From Flavobacteriaceae bacterium (GTDB lineage Bacteria > Bacteroidota > Bacteroidia > Flavobacteriales > Flavobacteriaceae), in contig JABSPN010000180.1 of NCBI GenBank assembly GCA_013214425.1, positions 1 to 6,473 on the forward strand: a DNA stretch of 6,473 bases. The letters run 5' to 3'. The notes beneath the pieces were generated by a model that saw only the letters and a list, made by a program, of their open reading frames with translations, was not told where the DNA came from and ran no database searches. Both the position numbers and the translations under genes were made by a program. Positions 6,365-6,473 of the stretch are shown in pieces (position 1 is the first letter of the stretch; every line of letters starts with the position of its first letter).

Positions 6365-6473
6365 TGTAAGTAACTGTAGTGCTTATTTCTGTAACCTCCA
6401 GAATTACCGCTGCTCCAAATTTAAGAGATAAATTGTTATAGACATGACCGGCAGGAAAGTCAAAACAAACTGG
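6351..6473 (-). CDS. C-terminal end of an LD-carboxypeptidase (peptidase family S66), gene start outside window
   Basis: Only the last 40 residues are present, beginning PVCFDFPAGHVYNNLSLKFG and ending at TAA 6353-6351. The F-P-A-G-H motif followed by N-x-x-L-x-x-x-x-G matches the C-terminal part of S66 LD-carboxypeptidases, where this His belongs to the Ser-Glu-His triad. These cytoplasmic enzymes trim the terminal D-Ala from muropeptides during murein recycling. The frame is continuous to the window edge. An S66 gene next to yraN is, from memory, a common arrangement in Bacteroidota and supports the call. The fragment is short, so the assignment rests on this motif and the context. Confidence 0.75.
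   Translation of the reverse strand, partial: PVCFDFPAGHVYNNLSLKFGAAVILEVTEISTTVTYNGNS

Overview
The window is AT-rich and looks like a chromosomal stretch from a marine-type Flavobacteriaceae (Bacteroidota). Three things suggest this. The Mfd, TerB-like and ACT-domain proteins read like the flavobacterial versions of their families. The candidate promoters carry the Bacteroidota -7 element TAnnTTTG. Start codons mostly lack a Shine-Dalgarno sequence.

Layout from left to right. Bases 1-1377 (+) are the 3' part of a hybrid sensor histidine kinase: end of a PAS-like region, coiled coil, HisKA, HATPase_c, receiver. A short hairpin terminator at 1378-1403 separates it from a convergent gene for a TerB-like protein (1428-1862, -). 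The 272-base gap that follows holds two back-to-back candidate -7 boxes, one for the TerB-like gene and one for mfd. It also holds the displaced 5' end of mfd. The body of mfd, the transcription-repair coupling factor, runs 2135-5245 (+), but its first ~53 codons (from about 1953) lie in another frame. The two parts seem to be separated by a small internal deletion. On the minus strand from 6473 back to 5242 are the tail of an S66 LD-carboxypeptidase gene, a YraN-family gene overlapping it by 14 bases, and a two-part HTH-like/ACT-domain protein gene. The last gene has its own candidate promoter, and its stop codon overlaps the mfd stop head-on.

Most of this is housekeeping content: DNA repair, murein recycling, signalling and conserved small proteins. 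I see no mobile element, CRISPR array, tRNA or rRNA, and no convincing new multi-gene system. The points most worth a second look are the broken or re-started mfd N-terminus, the kinase receiver domain lacking its conserved lysine, and the poorly characterised ACT-domain protein.
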